Assembly (NCBI GenBank): GCA_964586155.1 | Contig: CAZPHC010000010.1 | Location: forward strand, 111,585 to 175,584 | DNA length: 64,000 nt | From: SXNM01 sp964586155 | GTDB lineage: Bacteria; Myxococcota_A; UBA9042 | Direction: 5' to 3' | Shown here: positions 62,901 to 64,000 of the stretch, one piece after another | Layout: each line of letters begins with the position of its first letter | How positions within the stretch are numbered: the stretch's first letter is position 1 | The notes under the pieces: generated by a model | Database searches by the model: none | Seen by the model: the letters and a program-made list of their open reading frames with translations, nothing else | What the model was told of the DNA's origin: nothing | Position numbers and translations under genes: made by a program

Positions 62901-63598
62901 CCGAGGCCCTCGAGGTGGCGCGCGACCTCGGCGCCCGCTGGCGGGGCCAGGGCGTCTGGCTCGTGACCGGCGCAGGCGGCGAGCAGACCGCGCTCGAAGC
63001 GGCGATGCCCGGCAAGCGCCTGCTGCACTTCGGCACGCACGGTTTCTTCGCGCCTGCCGCGGGCTGCGCCGGCGTGGAGCACCAGCGCCCGGGCCTGTTG
63101 GCCGACACGCCGGCCCGCGCCGGCCTGGACCCGATGCAGCTTTCGGCCCTGGTGCTCTCGGGCGCGAACGTCACCGACCCGGACGCCGACCCGGCGCACG
63201 ACGACGCGCTCACCGCGCGCGAGATCGTCGGCCTCGACCTCACGGGCGTCGAAGTCGCCACGCTCGCGGCCTGCGAGACCGGCCGCGGCGCCGCCACCGC
63301 CGGCGAGGGCGCGCAGGGGCTCGGCAAGGCCTTTCTCGTCGCCGGTGTGCGCGAGGTGCTCGTGTCGCTCTGGCAGGTTCCCGACCGCGCCACCACGACG
63401 CTGATGCAGGACCTCTACGCCGGGTTGCCCGCGCGGGCCACGCCCGGTCAGGCGACGCACGCGTTGGTGGCGGCGCAGCGCAAGCTCGCGGCGCAGGCGA
63501 CCACGGCGGGCGACGAGAACAACCTCTACGATTGGGGCGCGTTCGTGCCGCTGGTCGCTGGACCGGTGTGGAGCGCGGCGGCTGCGGCGCGCAAGTAG
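59999..63598 (+). CDS. Secreted TPR-CHAT protein (caspase-like protease)
   Basis: The 1,199-residue protein has a signal peptide (FVLAASLVGLLLAGPVSAQS), a small cysteine-containing segment, about eight TPR units of the kinesin-light-chain type (residues 140-540, e.g. HPDLANSLNNLASMLSRIGALELAGKAWERAI) and a helical region. A C-terminal CHAT domain (790-1195) has its catalytic pair, His1014 in LHFGTHGFF and Cys1092 in LAACETGRG. CHAT proteases are often cytoplasmic defence or death proteins, so the export signal is notable. The ATG has little Shine-Dalgarno character. No target gene is adjacent. Confidence 0.88.
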   Translation: MPSICPRFSSAPRRGHPSLAFVLAASLVGLLLAGPVSAQSGPITSPPTPAAAAMCAKFRGGDPVHLDACYRACTRWPQDAGCGMLQRFGYEGWAAGGQLLMAMRQGKLPDWSALEPRFPYLREVIEFRIFPPAVHPPWRTPVQRVAVGEAIVALGAFQRADGAGRYDDALAAATRAEKALAGALGPSHPITAVAVNNVGIAHWHAGRYPQAAAAYQRAIAAAGASLGPEDPFQVTLWDNLGAIRSSMADYPGSVAAHREALAISALTAGPDVPVRANILNNLATTLYLQGDLVGARASSLEALALSERISGVTPEVLGHVLGNLAMIYAELGDLATARRYHERNLRQSAATIGERHPDYGFRLANFATLLYRLGDNELARTSLEQALAIYEPTIGKQHPRYAEALSNLAAVVEALGDLQRAAQFATEALKIREAALGPEHPDLANSLNNLASMLSRIGALELAGKAWERAIAIERKALGPARPRVATALHNLGINQIARGDRARGRATLREALALREAALGKDSPKLAPQLEVVAVVEALLGKADPWPMMQRAATLRRAAFWDAVDAADSDVQLLSRSALDDASIDLLLAVGWRGGHDDALWAELLDRTGRATRAELERRYLGHLVDGRPKTAEAAWTALQQVRQASAVARARAARPAGGAEAVRAAAADVEQAEAAQRSAEAALRKAWPAWAARTTRREVTTDATCAVLRREKAAMVHWLRTDAQPLANALQASAQKAGGPADATPPGAVEPASAASPTDAPAGQHDGIWRALVVVPDGKRCRVTRVDLGDAATIDKAVEAFRTAIAAVEEATAKRRLPQVARKRLQAAAGQLGERVWAPLRPALGTVSRAYLVPQASLLEVPIAALPGADGKPVAATMELAVLPVPALLSAPAASPARAGEGALVVGALDFAAPPAVARQATALWQRCQQRCEAADEAPLQVADAGRGGGARACGWQKLAWPSVGAEALEVARDLGARWRGQGVWLVTGAGGEQTALEAAMPGKRLLHFGTHGFFAPAAGCAGVEHQRPGLLADTPARAGLDPMQLSALVLSGANVTDPDADPAHDDALTAREIVGLDLTGVEVATLAACETGRGAATAGEGAQGLGKAFLVAGVREVLVSLWQVPDRATTTLMQDLYAGLPARATPGQATHALVAAQRKLAAQATTAGDENNLYDWGAFVPLVAGPVWSAAAAARK

Positions 63599-64000
63599 GG
63601 GCGGAGGCGCGGCACTGCCGGCGCGGCGACCTGGGCCGACCGGTTCCGCGAGGCGGCGACAGACGACGCGTCGTCGGCCGAGTCCGCTTCCGCAGTCGCG
63701 GCACTGCCCAGAGGCGGTAGCGCAACCACGTCGCTACGGTCGTCGATCTTCGCGGCTCGGCCGCATTGCACGTTCGCCGGTTGTGAAGACTCTGGTTCCT
63801 CCTGCGCCGGAGTCCGCGGCTGCGCGTGGTCCATCGGTGCCAACGGTGGCGGCAGCGGATGCCAGCGACGAGCGTCGCGTCGATCTGGACGTGGAGTTCG
63901 TCGAGTCCGAGATGTGTATCCACCCCACCAACCACGCCATGAATTCGCCGAGCACCCGGCCGTAGACTCCACCTCGCGCGCCCGGAGCGCCGCGAGGAGT
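63599..64000. other. End region, no recognised gene
   Basis: No frame here resembles a known protein; three short overlapping frames on both strands are probably chance. CCTCGCG (63972-63978) and CGCGAGG (63991-63997) form a 7-base hairpin near the end, perhaps a terminator. Confidence 0.4.

Noticed and set aside
63526..63972. Small frames at the right end on both strands
   Set aside because: They overlap each other and the CHAT gene end, have no ribosome sites and read as low-complexity Arg/Ala/Pro.

Overview
The window is very GC-rich, gene-dense bacterial DNA with about 42 protein-coding genes. I see no rRNA, tRNA, CRISPR array, insertion sequence or prophage. The lineage is suggested by large secreted cysteine-rich lipoproteins with slime-mould-type (Dicty_CTDC) repeats, MopE-type metal-binding motifs, Kazal-like and RCC1 domains, plus DUF6159, PPC/DUF296 and YaeQ proteins. 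This mix is typical of Myxococcota or a nearby deltaproteobacterial group; it is an inference from gene content. Two runs of exactly 100 N (28449-28548, 50032-50131) are scaffold gaps. Each lies inside a repetitive gene and breaks its reading frame only because the gap length is a placeholder.

Left part (1-19 kb), mostly housekeeping and small metabolism: a truncated DUF6159 membrane protein, a secreted possible beta-barrel protein, an Old Yellow Enzyme, a DUF1244-VOC fusion, a rhodanese, a nitroreductase divergent from a LysR regulator, thymidine kinase, a TMTC-like glycosyltransferase with TPRs, a cysteine-rich lipoprotein next to an orphan vWA-protein C-terminus, an MdlA-type ABC exporter with altered catalytic residues, a PPC-domain protein, two unknowns, a NYN-LOTUS protein and a Tat-exported DUF1513 lipoprotein.

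Middle part (19-40 kb): a 1,509-residue cysteine-rich lipoprotein, a secreted transglutaminase, alanine racemase followed by YaeQ, a Kazal/CTDC lipoprotein containing the first gap, a TPR protein, an NlpC/CHAP-like lipoprotein, a cyanide-insensitive-type bd oxidase (cydAB) and an ergothioneine operon (egtB-DUF427-egtD).

Right part (40-64 kb): an iron-regulated operon (DUF4856, imelysin, HTTM, TonB receptor; adjacent genes overlap by 1-4 bases) behind a promoter with a Fur-like box in its spacer. A plus-strand run of surface proteins follows: a MopE lipoprotein, a sponge-collagen-C4-like protein, a lipoprotein resembling a thioredoxin domain without CxxC, and a 1,705-residue lipoprotein ending in seven RCC1 blades. 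The run leads without a gap into an APH-like kinase and a DUF6285 protein. A two-gene nucleotidyltransferase (AbiEii-like) module with its own apparently leaderless promoter and a symmetric operator lies on the minus strand, followed by a secreted TPR-CHAT protein.

The most promising material is the AbiEii-like pair with its control region, the exported cysteine-rich, collagen-like and CHAT proteins, and the orphan vWA fragment. Starts were chosen from ribosome-binding sites, signal peptides and family N-termini. All family calls are from reading the translations, not from searches.
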